The notes beneath the pieces are model-generated. The model made no database searches. It saw only the letters and a program-made list of their open reading frames with translations, and was not told where the DNA came from. The position numbers and the translations under genes are program-made. This document shows, piece by piece, positions 51,455 to 60,780 of a DNA stretch of 64,000 bases. How positions within the stretch are numbered: the stretch's first letter is position 1; every line of letters begins with the position of its first letter. Location of the stretch: contig JAZRYS010000168.1 of NCBI GenBank assembly GCA_045600865.1, forward strand, positions 1 through 64,000. The letters run 5' to 3'. The DNA comes from Aphodosoma sp045600865. GTDB lineage: Bacteria; Bacteroidota; Bacteroidia; Bacteroidales; Paludibacteraceae.

Positions 51455-53545
51455 TCAGGAGATGCTCCCCCAGTTGTGTTCGCGGTTCTCCAGTTGCTGC
51501 AAGTGATTGCGCAAACCTGAATATTCATCGTTGTCAATAATACCGGCAGCGATGATTTTTTTTGCCTCGTCTCGTGCAAGGTTAAGCACCAGACCATCCG
51601 TTGCAAGACTGGCTATCTTGAGGTCGAAAGGCAGGCCGCTTTGCTGAAGACCCTCCATGTCGCCTGGCCCACGAAGGCGCATATCCTCCTCTGCAATTAC
51701 AAAACCATCATTTGTAGAGCACATTATAGAGAGACGCTGGCGAGTCTCTTTTGCCAGCTCATATTTTGACATCAATATGCAATAACTTTGGTCGGCACCT
51801 CTTCCTACCCTACCCCTCAACTGATGTAACTGGCTGAGACCAAAACGCTCTGCATTCTCTATCACCATCACAGAAGCGTTCGGCACATTCACACCAACCT
51901 CTATTACTGTCGTTGCCACCATTATCCGCGCCTTGCCTAAAACAAAACGCTCCATCATCTCGTCTTTACGCTGGACTTTCATCTGCCCGTGAACCATCAC
52001 GACCTCGCACTCGGGAAAAGCCTCCATCATCTGGTTATAGCCCTCCTCTGCATTCCTGAGGTCCATCTTTTCGCTCTCCTTGACCAACGGATAAACTACA
52101 TATATCTGACGACCTTCAGCTATCTGTTTATGTATAAAGGCATAAAGACTCTGACGGGCATTATCGTAATAATGATATGTAGCCACAGGCTTTCGGCCAG
52201 GGGGGAGTTCGTCTATCACCGACACTTCAAGGTCGCCATAGACTGTCATTGCAAGCGTACGCGGGATAGGCGTTGCCGTCATAACAAGCACGTGAGGAGG
52301 TAACTTACTCTTTGTCCACAGTTTTGCTCTCTGTGCCACCCCAAAACGATGCTGCTCGTCTATGACGCAATAACCAAGATTCTTGAATACCACAGTGTCT
52401 TCTATCAGCGCATGAGTGCCTATGACTATCTGGACATTGCCATACGAAAGCCCATCCAATATCTCTTGACGCCTCTTGCCTTTCACAGAACCTGTGAGCA
52501 ACCGAACTTCCACCCCAAGTGAAAACAGTTGAGACGATATACTTTCGTAATGCTGGTTGGCAAGAATCTCGGTTGGTGCCATGATGCAGACCTGAAACCC
52601 ATTGTCGAGGGCTATCAAGGCTGTGAGCATTGCGACCATTGTCTTGCCACTACCCACGTCGCCCTGAAGAAGACGGTTCATCTGACGGCCTGTGTTCATG
52701 TCGTTGCGTATCTCCTTGATGACACGTTTCTGTGCTCCAGTGAGAGGGAAAGGCATGAAATCGCTGTAGAAACGGTTGAAGTAATCACCCACTTTCTTGA
52801 ATTCATACCCTTTATAACGCTGCATGCGCAGTTGTGCAGACCTCAGCAACATCAACTGTATATAGAATAATTCCTCGAATTTCAGGCGAAACTGAGCCCT
52901 TTTCAATAATTCGTTTGACGTGGGACGATGTATCTGCCTTATGGCATCATCTTTACCCATTAATCCTAACCTTGAGACAATCTCAGAAGGAATGTATTCG
53001 TTGAAATGTATGGTCTGGTCCTGCAGCACATTATAGACAATCTTGCGTATGGCCTCGCTGTTCAGAAACATACGCTTCATCGTCTCTGTGGTGTTGTAGA
53101 AAGCCTGAAGGCCGCTGTTGCGCTTTATGTTTTCAGGAGTATAAGCATCAATGTCAGGATGGACAATGTTGAAAGTATCCCTGAAAAAAGTAGGTTTTCC
53201 AAATACTATATATTCAACATTTATCCGCAGACTGTCTTTTATGTATTTCAATCCCTGAAACCATACAAGGTCGATAATACCAGAACCATCGGTGAACTTT
53301 GCTATGAGACGTTGCTTGGGACCAGTACCCTGCACGTCAAAACTCCGGATTACTCCTCGAAACTGGACATACGAGGCATCATCGACACATTCTGCAATCC
53401 TGTAGAATTTCGAACGGTCAATGTATTTGTACGGGTAGTAGGTCAGCAAATCACCGACTGTCCTTATTTCGAGTTGCTTTTCGAGCATCTCGGCACGTTT
53501 TGGACCTACACCTGTTACATATTTGAGAATACTATCCAGTTCCAT
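51455..53545 (-). CDS. recG: ATP-dependent DNA helicase RecG
   Basis: A 696-residue RecG. The N-terminal wedge domain includes YPYKYIDRSKFYRI and an OB fold. Helicase motifs follow: LLQGDVGSGKTMVAM (Walker A), VIDEQHRFGVAQRAKL (the RecG-type DEQH box), VLVMTATPIPRTLAM (motif III) and LSQLHQLRGRVGRGADQSYCILM (motif VI). It remodels stalled replication forks and Holliday junctions. It starts 7 nt after the stem of a strong terminator that ends the preceding TPR lipoprotein gene, and abuts the 50,858 lipoprotein gene. No promoter of its own is visible, so read-through of that terminator may set its level. Confidence 0.96.
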   Translation of the reverse strand: MELDSILKYVTGVGPKRAEMLEKQLEIRTVGDLLTYYPYKYIDRSKFYRIAECVDDASYVQFRGVIRSFDVQGTGPKQRLIAKFTDGSGIIDLVWFQGLKYIKDSLRINVEYIVFGKPTFFRDTFNIVHPDIDAYTPENIKRNSGLQAFYNTTETMKRMFLNSEAIRKIVYNVLQDQTIHFNEYIPSEIVSRLGLMGKDDAIRQIHRPTSNELLKRAQFRLKFEELFYIQLMLLRSAQLRMQRYKGYEFKKVGDYFNRFYSDFMPFPLTGAQKRVIKEIRNDMNTGRQMNRLLQGDVGSGKTMVAMLTALIALDNGFQVCIMAPTEILANQHYESISSQLFSLGVEVRLLTGSVKGKRRQEILDGLSYGNVQIVIGTHALIEDTVVFKNLGYCVIDEQHRFGVAQRAKLWTKSKLPPHVLVMTATPIPRTLAMTVYGDLEVSVIDELPPGRKPVATYHYYDNARQSLYAFIHKQIAEGRQIYVVYPLVKESEKMDLRNAEEGYNQMMEAFPECEVVMVHGQMKVQRKDEMMERFVLGKARIMVATTVIEVGVNVPNASVMVIENAERFGLSQLHQLRGRVGRGADQSYCILMSKYELAKETRQRLSIMCSTNDGFVIAEEDMRLRGPGDMEGLQQSGLPFDLKIASLATDGLVLNLARDEAKKIIAAGIIDNDEYSGLRNHLQQLENREHNWGSIS

Positions 53546-53550
53546 AAATC

Positions 53551-53588
53551 AAAAATAGGTCAAGAAGGAAAACCCTCTTGACCTATTT
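53551..53588 (-). terminator. Terminator between the TPR lipoprotein gene and recG
   Basis: AAATAGGTCAAGA (53553-53565) pairs with TCTTGACCTATTT (53576-53588), and the minus strand continues as TTTTTGATT. The stem base is 7 nt before the recG start codon. Confidence 0.85.
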
Positions 53589-53605
53589 CTTATAATAGTT
53601 GATGA

Positions 53606-55279
53606 TTAACGTACATTGTTGAATTCAACGTCATTTGCACCACGAGTAGCATACTTTGAGTCAAGTCTTGAAGCCTGTGCCAGGTTAGACTCATACTCAG
53701 CCTTGTTGTTTGTACGTGCAGCAAGAACAGCACGAAGGTAATAAGTTGTAGCGTTAGGGTTCTGGTTGTTATCCAAAGCACGACGTGCAGCAGCATTGTC
53801 ATTATTGAGGATATGAGCAAGAGCAGCATTGTTGGTAGCATCGTTGCCGAACAACTGAGCAGCCTTCTTGTAGTTACCCTTAAGGATAGCGATGACACCC
53901 TGAGCTTGGTTCAAAGATTTACCTACACCAGCAGCTTTGCCGAAATATTCCTCAGCTTTGTCAACATTATTGTTTGTCAACATTATAAGACCCATATTGT
54001 AATTGATGGCAGCATTATTTGCATCCATTGAAATAGCTTTTTCGAAGCAACGCTGAGCCTCAGCATATTTGCCCTGTTCATAGTAAGCATAACCGAGATT
54101 ATTGAAAGCACGAACGCTGTTAGGGAACTGCTCTGTAGCCTTAGCGTAGATAGCCTGCTTCTCTGCCTTGTCGTTAGTCAATGTTGCAGCATAGAGGATT
54201 TCCTCCTCGTTGAGTTTTGTTGCATCCTCTTTTGCAAGACGTGCAATTTCTTCGTCAGACTTACCTATTACATTGACAACAAGGGCCATCTTTGAACGGC
54301 GAAGTTCAGGAAGAATTTCGTCAGCTAACACTTTGTATGCTGCTGAAAGTTTCTTGATTTCAGCCTCACGCTCTTCTGGATCTGTGTACATTGACAAGAC
54401 GCGAAGGATGACAGCCTTATCTTCAATGTTAGAAGCGTTTACTAAAGCCTGGAAACCTTCCCAGTCCTCAGCTGTAACGTTAGACTCTATTGATACTTGA
54501 GCCTTAATCTTGCGGAGCTGAGTATTAATGTAGTTCTCAGAACTCTTTCCACGGTTGCCTGCAAGTTTCTCGTTAAGATCCAAACCTCCGTCAGGAGAAG
54601 CGTATGAACTTACTTCGATACCCTTAATCTGACGAACTGTGTCATTTTTGAGATTCTTGATAGTGTTTGTCAATGCTTTTACCTCTTCCTGATTCAATTC
54701 TGAAGAACGAATCTGTGACTGATTGATGAGGTATTTAATCTGAGCATTTGTACGCTCCTCAATAATACGCTGGAAATTGTCTGAAATTACGAGTGCATTT
54801 AAATCTCCAGTACCAGGAGTCAACGAAACAAGAGTAGGAGTAATGTTTATGCCCTTGCCAATTACGACTGGTTCAAGTTCGTATGTTTTTTTCTTAGTCT
54901 GAACTGTTGCCTCAAGGGTGATTGTTGCAGTCTCCATACCCTCTTCAAACTCAAAAATGGCAGATTGAGTGTATTTGCCACCTACTTTATACTGTATGAC
55001 ATCATTGTTGTCTTTTATCTTCTGACCCTGATAAGTCTTAGGAGTTCCTTTATAAACACGACCATCAGATGTTGTCAATACTGGAGTGACAGTCATTGTC
55101 ATCTTCTTAGTAAAATACTTTTCAGGGAAGTTTCCTTCAAATGTAACTTCCACTTTTCCAGCTTTATAAACTGCTGGATCTGGGTTCATCTTTACTTTAT
55201 CGATGAACTCTTTTGGAGGCTTACATGCAGTAAGAACCAAAGCTAAAACCGCTAAAGCGAATAAGATTTTCTTTTTCAT
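53606..55279 (-). CDS. TPR-repeat lipoprotein with OmpA-like middle domain
   Basis: A 557-residue lipoprotein. The signal peptide MKKKILFALAVLALVLTAC ends at Cys19. Residues about 20-150 are beta-rich (VEVTFEGNFPEKYFTKKMTMTVTPVL). Residues about 180-340 include IKGIEVSSYASPDGGLDLNEKLAGNRGKSSENYI, which resembles an OmpA/PG-binding core (SSYASPDG in place of the usual SGHTDxxG). At least three TPR units follow (FNNLGYAYYEQGKYAEAQRCFEKAI, INYNMGLIMLTNNNVDKAEEYF, NYKKAAQLFGND). Such abundant outer-membrane lipoproteins are common in the phylum; its role is probably envelope integrity, by inference. It is followed by a strong terminator. A very AT-rich spacer precedes it. Confidence 0.85.
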   Translation of the reverse strand: MKKKILFALAVLALVLTACKPPKEFIDKVKMNPDPAVYKAGKVEVTFEGNFPEKYFTKKMTMTVTPVLTTSDGRVYKGTPKTYQGQKIKDNNDVIQYKVGGKYTQSAIFEFEEGMETATITLEATVQTKKKTYELEPVVIGKGINITPTLVSLTPGTGDLNALVISDNFQRIIEERTNAQIKYLINQSQIRSSELNQEEVKALTNTIKNLKNDTVRQIKGIEVSSYASPDGGLDLNEKLAGNRGKSSENYINTQLRKIKAQVSIESNVTAEDWEGFQALVNASNIEDKAVILRVLSMYTDPEEREAEIKKLSAAYKVLADEILPELRRSKMALVVNVIGKSDEEIARLAKEDATKLNEEEILYAATLTNDKAEKQAIYAKATEQFPNSVRAFNNLGYAYYEQGKYAEAQRCFEKAISMDANNAAINYNMGLIMLTNNNVDKAEEYFGKAAGVGKSLNQAQGVIAILKGNYKKAAQLFGNDATNNAALAHILNNDNAAARRALDNNQNPNATTYYLRAVLAARTNNKAEYESNLAQASRLDSKYATRGANDVEFNNVR

Positions 55280-55702
55280 AATAGTTATTTATTTTGTAAT
55301 TTTTATTAAAGAGAAAATGGTCAATAATTTTTTGCAAAATTACAACAAATAATCGAATTATAATTGCTAAATTTGCAAAAATATTCAGATAAACGATATT
55401 TTTTTATTAAATACTTGATTATAAATTATTTATATAGATATTGTTTATTAGTTAAGTACTTTTCATTATTCAACATATATTACTTATAATCTAAATTTGA
55501 ATCATCTATATTTATTATATATGTTGTTAGTAATGTTGAAAAGTATGTTTGGCTTTTGATTTATATCTTATTAGGTTGTTCAATTTTATGTTTAAATTAC
55601 TGTGTATTTAAAGGACATGTTGTTTATAAGTGTTGTTTTAAACCTTGTTTATTACCTTTTCAACATATTTTGAACACATGTTAGTCACCATTGTTAATAA
55701 AT
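55280..55702. other. AT-rich divergent spacer: candidate replication-origin region
   Basis: No gene. The roughly 420 bp are strikingly AT-rich compared with the surroundings. They hold TTCAACATAT at 55469-55478, the inverted pair ATGTTGAAAAG (55533-55543) and CTTTTCAACAT (55656-55666), and TTGTTTAT twice (plus TGTTTAT once). I do not see a clear TTATCCACA DnaA box. Genes on the left run to the left and genes on the right run to the right. mnmG and two parS sites follow. Confidence 0.45.
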
Positions 55703-57577
55703 ATGAGGTACGATGTTATAGTAATAGGTGCAGGACATGCCGGTTGTGAGGCTGCTTCAGCTGCTGCTAATTTAGGTTCAAAGACATTGTTGATAACAAT
55801 GGATATGAATAAAATTGGGCAAATGAGTTGCAATCCTGCTGTTGGAGGCATTGCAAAAGGCCAAATAGTGCGTGAAATTGATGCTTTGGGAGGCCAAATG
55901 GGTATAGTGACTGATATGTCTTCCATACAGTTTCGTATGTTGAATATGTCAAAAGGACCTGCTATGTGGAGTCCACGTGCACAATGTGACCGTACTAAAT
56001 ACATTGACAATTGGAGAAGAATTTTGGATGGTATTCCGAATCTTGATATATGGCAGGATTGTGTTACAAAACTTACCATTATAGATAGTGTGGTTGCAGG
56101 AGTAGAGTGTGCTATGGGAGTCAAGTTTGAATCTACAACTGTTATTCTTACTGCTGGAACCTTTCTTAATGGATTGATGCATGTGGGTTCTCATAAATTC
56201 GAAGGAGGAAGAATATCTGAACCTTCTTCGTATGGTTTGACGGAACAGCTTATAAATATCGGTTTCAAGTCTGACCGTATGAAGACGGGTACGCCTATGC
56301 GAGTAGATGGAAGCACTATTGATTTCAGTAAAATGCAGCGTCAAGATGGTGATTATGAGAATGTTAGATGCTTTTCTTTTCTTCCTGGAAACCGTAATTC
56401 GTTGATACAGAGACCTTGTTGGATCACTTATACAAACAATGCTACTCATGAGATATTGAAATCTGGCCTAAAGGATTCACCTTTATATAATGGTCAGATA
56501 AGGAGTATTGGTCCTCGTTACTGTCCTTCAATCGAAACAAAAATAGTTACATTTGCTGACAAGGATCAACATCAGTTGTTTATTGAGCCTGAGGGAGAAA
56601 CTTCTGAAGAATACTATATCAATGGTTTTTCTTCGTCTTTACCTATAGATATTCAGTTTGCAGCCATTCATACAGTAGCTGGGTTGGAAAATGTAAAGGC
56701 TTATAGACCTGGTTACGCTATAGAATATGATTATTTTGACCCGATGCAGTTGCATCATACTCTTGAGACAAAGATTGTAAAGAATCTATATTTTGCAGGT
56801 CAGGTGAATGGTACTACTGGTTATGAAGAAGCAGCTGGCCAAGGTTTGGTTGCTGCCATCAATGCTCACCAAAGATGTGTAGGAGGTGATGATTTTATTC
56901 TTTCTCGTTCTGAATCATATATTGGAGTGCTGATTGATGATTTGGTGAACAAAGGAGTGGATGAGCCTTATCGTATGTTTACATCACGTGCTGAATATAG
57001 GATTCTTTTAAGGCAAGATGATGCTGATATGCGACTTACTGAAAAATCTTATAGACTTGGTCTTGCCACTGAGGAGCGTTATAATATAATGTGTTGCAAA
57101 AGGGGTGCCATTGAAAGAATAATTGATTTTTGTCGGAATTATTTGCTGAAGCCAGATTTGCTTAATGGCTATCTTTCTTCTGTTGGTTCTTCGCTTGTTG
57201 ACCATACTGTGCATTTATATGATATGGTTTTACGTCCGCAGGTTTCGATGTCTGCTCTACTCCACTCTTGCAATCTTATCGAAAGATGTAGAGAATTGAC
57301 TGAAGGTTCTTGTTTTGATGAAGTCATAGAGGCAGCCGAAATACAGATTAAATATGCAGGATATATTGCAAGGGAAAAACAATTGGCGGATAAATTGTCA
57401 AGACTTGATTACATCAAGATTCCTTCATCTTTTAATTATGAGGAACAGCAGTCTCTTTCAACTGAAGCAAGGCAGAAGTTGACACGTATTAGACCTGCAA
57501 CGATAGGCGATGCTTCTCGTATCCCTGGAGTATCTCCTAATGATGTTTCAGTGTTGTTATTATTATTAGGGAGATGA
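55703..57577 (+). CDS. mnmG: tRNA uridine-5-carboxymethylaminomethyl modification enzyme MnmG (GidA)
   Basis: A 624-residue FAD protein. The dinucleotide-binding motif VIVIGAGHAGCEAA is at the N-terminus. Also present are GGIAKGQIVREIDALGG, the catalytic-cysteine block MRVDGSTIDFSKM (region) and TSRAEYRILLRQDDADMRLT. With MnmE it modifies the wobble U of several tRNAs. I start it at the ATG at 55703 (MRYDVIVIGAG); four residues of the upstream open frame are from a TTG. Third codon positions are richer in A/T than in most of the neighbours. In many bacteria this gene is next to the origin. Two parS palindromes follow its stop. Confidence 0.97.
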   Translation: MRYDVIVIGAGHAGCEAASAAANLGSKTLLITMDMNKIGQMSCNPAVGGIAKGQIVREIDALGGQMGIVTDMSSIQFRMLNMSKGPAMWSPRAQCDRTKYIDNWRRILDGIPNLDIWQDCVTKLTIIDSVVAGVECAMGVKFESTTVILTAGTFLNGLMHVGSHKFEGGRISEPSSYGLTEQLINIGFKSDRMKTGTPMRVDGSTIDFSKMQRQDGDYENVRCFSFLPGNRNSLIQRPCWITYTNNATHEILKSGLKDSPLYNGQIRSIGPRYCPSIETKIVTFADKDQHQLFIEPEGETSEEYYINGFSSSLPIDIQFAAIHTVAGLENVKAYRPGYAIEYDYFDPMQLHHTLETKIVKNLYFAGQVNGTTGYEEAAGQGLVAAINAHQRCVGGDDFILSRSESYIGVLIDDLVNKGVDEPYRMFTSRAEYRILLRQDDADMRLTEKSYRLGLATEERYNIMCCKRGAIERIIDFCRNYLLKPDLLNGYLSSVGSSLVDHTVHLYDMVLRPQVSMSALLHSCNLIERCRELTEGSCFDEVIEAAEIQIKYAGYIAREKQLADKLSRLDYIKIPSSFNYEEQQSLSTEARQKLTRIRPATIGDASRIPGVSPNDVSVLLLLLGR

Positions 57578-57588
57578 TATGGGATATA

Positions 57589-57604
57589 TGTTCCACGTGG
57601 AACA
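57589..57604. promoter_or_regulatory. parS: parS site 1
   Basis: TGTTCCACGTGGAACA, a perfect 16-bp palindrome (extending to 22 bp, 57586-57607). It is close to the general parS consensus TGTTnCACGTGnAACA. It lies 12 nt after the mnmG stop. Confidence 0.9.
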
Positions 57605-57634
57605 TATGGTGTTCGATTTTTTTTTTTGATTTTT

Positions 57635-57650
57635 TGTTCCACGTGGAACA
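57635..57650. promoter_or_regulatory. parS: parS site 2
   Basis: The same 16-bp palindrome, again with flanks that extend it to 22 bp (57632-57653) but with different outer bases. It is 46 bp centre-to-centre from site 1, just before uvrC. Confidence 0.9.
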
Positions 57651-57664
57651 AAACGATAAATGCT

Positions 57665-59452
57665 ATGGTTAATTACTTAGATCTCCCTTCGTCACCCGGT
57701 GTATATAAGTTCTTCAATGCCGACGATAAAATTATATATGTCGGTAAAGCGAAGAACCTGAAGCGTAGGGTCTCTTCATATTTCACCAAAACACATGATT
57801 CGCCTAAGACAAATATCCTTGTTTCGCATATCAAAAGATTGGAATATATTTGTGTCGATACTGAGGCGGATGCCCTGTTGCTGGAAAATAATATTATTAA
57901 GAAATACCAGCCCCGGTATAACATACTGCTGAAGGATGGCAAGACTTATCCTTGGCTTTGCATTACTAAGGAAGATTACCCAAGAGTTTTCAAGACAAGG
58001 GTTGTAAGCCGTGGAGCAGATTATTTTGGTCCATATCCAAGCACCTACACTCTTGATTTACTACTGACGCTTATTCAGGATATTTTTCCTGTGAGAACTT
58101 GTAGACTGCCTATTAACGAAAAGTCTGTGGACGATAACAGATATAAAGAGTGCCTGCAATATCATATTCATCGATGCAATGCTCCTTGTGTAGGCCGTCA
58201 GTCGAAGGCGGATTACAACCGAATGATTGACCAAATAAGGGATATTGCAAAAGGCAATTCTCATTTGGTGACAGACTATCTTCTCAAACAAATGCACGAA
58301 TTAAGCGAGCAGCTGAAATTTGAAGAAGCACAGGTTCTGAAACGACAATACGATGCAATAGTCAATTATCAATCGAAAACTGTTATAACAACAACTTCCG
58401 ATTCGGACATTGACGTGTTTGGTTATGACGAGGACGATGCAAGTGCGTTTATAAATATCCTGAGAATAAATAATGGTTCGGTCGTTCAGGGATATACTAT
58501 CGAATATAAAAAAACACTTGAAGATGAAACCAGAGAGGAGATATTGTCTTTAGCTATAGTTGAACTCAGGGATAAATTCAAGAGTGTCTCTTCTGTAGCC
58601 ATAGTGCCTTTTCTTCCGGATACAGATATAAAAGGTGTTGATTTCATCGTTCCCCAGCGTGGCGATAAACATACACTTTTGCAGTTGTCGCAGAGAAATG
58701 TTGCTCAATACAGAGTTGACAAATACAAACAGGCAGAACGTTTGAATCCTGAACAGCGACAGGTGCGGCTGCTTACTGAAGTGCAGAAGAAGCTGCATCT
58801 CGAAACACTGCCTCGTACTATCGACTGTTTCGATAACTCAAATATATCTGGCACTGATGCTGTGGCAGCGTGCGTGGTCTTCAAGATGGGTAAACCATCG
58901 AAGAATGACTATAGAAAATATATAATAAAAACTGTTGTAGGTTCTGACGACTATGCCTCCATGGCAGAGGTGGTGAGACGTCGTTATAGTAGATTTATTG
59001 ATGAATCCATCGCTCTTCCAGACCTTATCCTGACAGATGGAGGAAAAGGGCAGATGGAGGTAGTAAGGAAAGTTGTTGAAGACGAACTTCATCTCAAGAT
59101 ACCAATAGCAGGTATGGCCAAGAATGAGCATCACAGAACAAACGAGATACTTATCGGAACCCCGCCAATCGTCGTTGGAATGGGCCTAAAAGATGAAGTT
59201 TTCCAGTTCTTCACAAGAATACAGGACGAGGTACATCGCTTTGCAATCTCTTTCCATCGCGACAAAAGGTCAAAGAGCCAGACCCAATCGGAACTTGATA
59301 CTATTCCTGGTATAGGAAAAGTGACGAAACAGGCTCTTTTACAGCACTTTAAGTCGTTAAAAAGAATTAAACAGGCTGATATTCAAGAACTTATACAAGT
59401 TATAGGCAAATCAAAGGCAAACATTATAAAGAATTATTATAATAAAGTATGA
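57665..59452 (+). CDS. uvrC: Excinuclease ABC subunit C
   Basis: A 595-residue UvrC. The N-terminal GIY-YIG nuclease reads SPGVYKFFNADDKIIYVGKAKNLKRRVSSYF. The UvrBC motif is near residues 200-235 (LLKQMHELSEQLKFEEAQVLKRQYDAI). The RNase H-like nuclease has DCFDNSNISGTDAVAACVVF and LPDLILTDGGKGQM. The C-terminal helix-hairpin-helix region is IPGIGKVTKQALLQHFKSLKRI. It makes both incisions in nucleotide excision repair. I start it at the ATG at 57665; the frame's earlier ATG at 57626 would overlap parS site 2. It overlaps the next gene (ATGA). Confidence 0.96.
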   Translation: MVNYLDLPSSPGVYKFFNADDKIIYVGKAKNLKRRVSSYFTKTHDSPKTNILVSHIKRLEYICVDTEADALLLENNIIKKYQPRYNILLKDGKTYPWLCITKEDYPRVFKTRVVSRGADYFGPYPSTYTLDLLLTLIQDIFPVRTCRLPINEKSVDDNRYKECLQYHIHRCNAPCVGRQSKADYNRMIDQIRDIAKGNSHLVTDYLLKQMHELSEQLKFEEAQVLKRQYDAIVNYQSKTVITTTSDSDIDVFGYDEDDASAFINILRINNGSVVQGYTIEYKKTLEDETREEILSLAIVELRDKFKSVSSVAIVPFLPDTDIKGVDFIVPQRGDKHTLLQLSQRNVAQYRVDKYKQAERLNPEQRQVRLLTEVQKKLHLETLPRTIDCFDNSNISGTDAVAACVVFKMGKPSKNDYRKYIIKTVVGSDDYASMAEVVRRRYSRFIDESIALPDLILTDGGKGQMEVVRKVVEDELHLKIPIAGMAKNEHHRTNEILIGTPPIVVGMGLKDEVFQFFTRIQDEVHRFAISFHRDKRSKSQTQSELDTIPGIGKVTKQALLQHFKSLKRIKQADIQELIQVIGKSKANIIKNYYNKV

Positions 59453-60780
59453 ATTTTTCTAAGGCTTATTGGACGGTGAACTTTGCCGAAATGCTGGAAC
59501 GCACGGCATATTATGGTATTTTCATCGCAATTACTTTCTATCTGTCAAACCTTCTTGGCTTTTCGGATATTGAAGCAGGTATTATTTCCGGTCTCTTTTC
59601 TGCTACCACCTATTTTCTTCAGATGTTTTCGGGTGCGTATGCCGACAGGCTGGGTTATCGCAAGTCGTTGCTGCTTGCATTTGGGTTGATGCCTATTGCC
59701 TATTTTTCGCTTGGCATACTACCCTACCTTTATCGTGACTTCGGTGAAATCTACCGTTGGCTGATAGTTCCGGTAATGCTGATTCTTGTTTTTACAGGTT
59801 CTATAACCAAGAGTATCATACGTGCTTCTGTTGCACGTGAAACAACCACCGAAACTCGTGCCAAAGGATATTCAATATTCTATATGATAGTGAATATTGG
59901 TGCATTCAGTGGAAAATCAATAATCGACCCACTCAGAAGCTTTACGGGTCAGAATGCCTACATTTACGTTAATTTCATATCTGCAGGTCTTTGTCTGTTA
60001 GCCTTCATAACAACATATTTCTTGTATGATTCTGTTCATACAGCAGGCGAGGGGAAATCGTTCAAGGAGATTGGTCAAGGAATGGCGAAATTATTCACTA
60101 AACCTCGATTGATTGTGCTTATTCTGATAGCTGCAGGCTTCTGGACTATCCAGCAGCAGTTGTATGCCTCAATGCCGAAATATGTAGTCCGTATGGTTGG
60201 CGAATCTGCAAAGCCAGGTTGGATTGCAAATGTAAATCCGCTGGTTGTGGTTTTGTTGGTCAATGTCGTCACTTCTTTCATGAAGAAACGTTCTGCTCTC
60301 ACCTCCATATTCATCGGTATATTGCTTGTTCCTGTTGCTGCCCTGATAATGTCAACAGGTACGTTTTTAGGTGATCAGCCAATACTCGGTTTGCATCCTG
60401 TAACTCTGATGTTGGTTATTGGAATCATGTTGCAGGGATTGTGCGAGTGTTTCATAACTCCTCGTTATCTTGAGTATTTCTCGTATCATGCGCCTAAAGG
60501 TGAGGAAGGTCTCTATTTGGGTTTCAGCCAGATGGATTCTTTCTTTGCATCACTGATAGGCTTTTTCATGTCGGGATTCCTGCTCGACAGATATTGCCCT
60601 GACCCTGCCAAGTTTGCTACACACCAAGAGTGGCTTGCTGCCTCGGCACATGCACATTATATCTGGTATTATTTTGCTGCTGTTGGTTTGGTGGCTGCTC
60701 TTACACTTGTCATTTTCAGTTTTGTAACCAAGAGAATTGACGCTAAGAAAGAATTAGAGAAAACAATGGAAAAACAATGA
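59449..60780 (+). CDS. MFS transporter, POT-like (possible peptide transporter)
   Basis: A 443-residue membrane protein with about 12 hydrophobic segments. The N-terminus NFAEMLERTAYYGIFIAITFYLSNLLGFSDIEAGIISGLF has the ExxERxxYYG pattern typical of proton-dependent oligopeptide transporters. The next loop is SGAYADRLGYRKSLL. The POT PTR2 signature FYMIVNIGAFSGKSI is also present. Import of di- or tripeptides with protons is the likely activity, but the substrate cannot be read from sequence. It overlaps uvrC and ribF by 4 nt each, so a DNA repair gene, a transporter and a flavin gene are translationally coupled. Confidence 0.85.
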   Translation: MNFSKAYWTVNFAEMLERTAYYGIFIAITFYLSNLLGFSDIEAGIISGLFSATTYFLQMFSGAYADRLGYRKSLLLAFGLMPIAYFSLGILPYLYRDFGEIYRWLIVPVMLILVFTGSITKSIIRASVARETTTETRAKGYSIFYMIVNIGAFSGKSIIDPLRSFTGQNAYIYVNFISAGLCLLAFITTYFLYDSVHTAGEGKSFKEIGQGMAKLFTKPRLIVLILIAAGFWTIQQQLYASMPKYVVRMVGESAKPGWIANVNPLVVVLLVNVVTSFMKKRSALTSIFIGILLVPVAALIMSTGTFLGDQPILGLHPVTLMLVIGIMLQGLCECFITPRYLEYFSYHAPKGEEGLYLGFSQMDSFFASLIGFFMSGFLLDRYCPDPAKFATHQEWLAASAHAHYIWYYFAAVGLVAALTLVIFSFVTKRIDAKKELEKTMEKQ

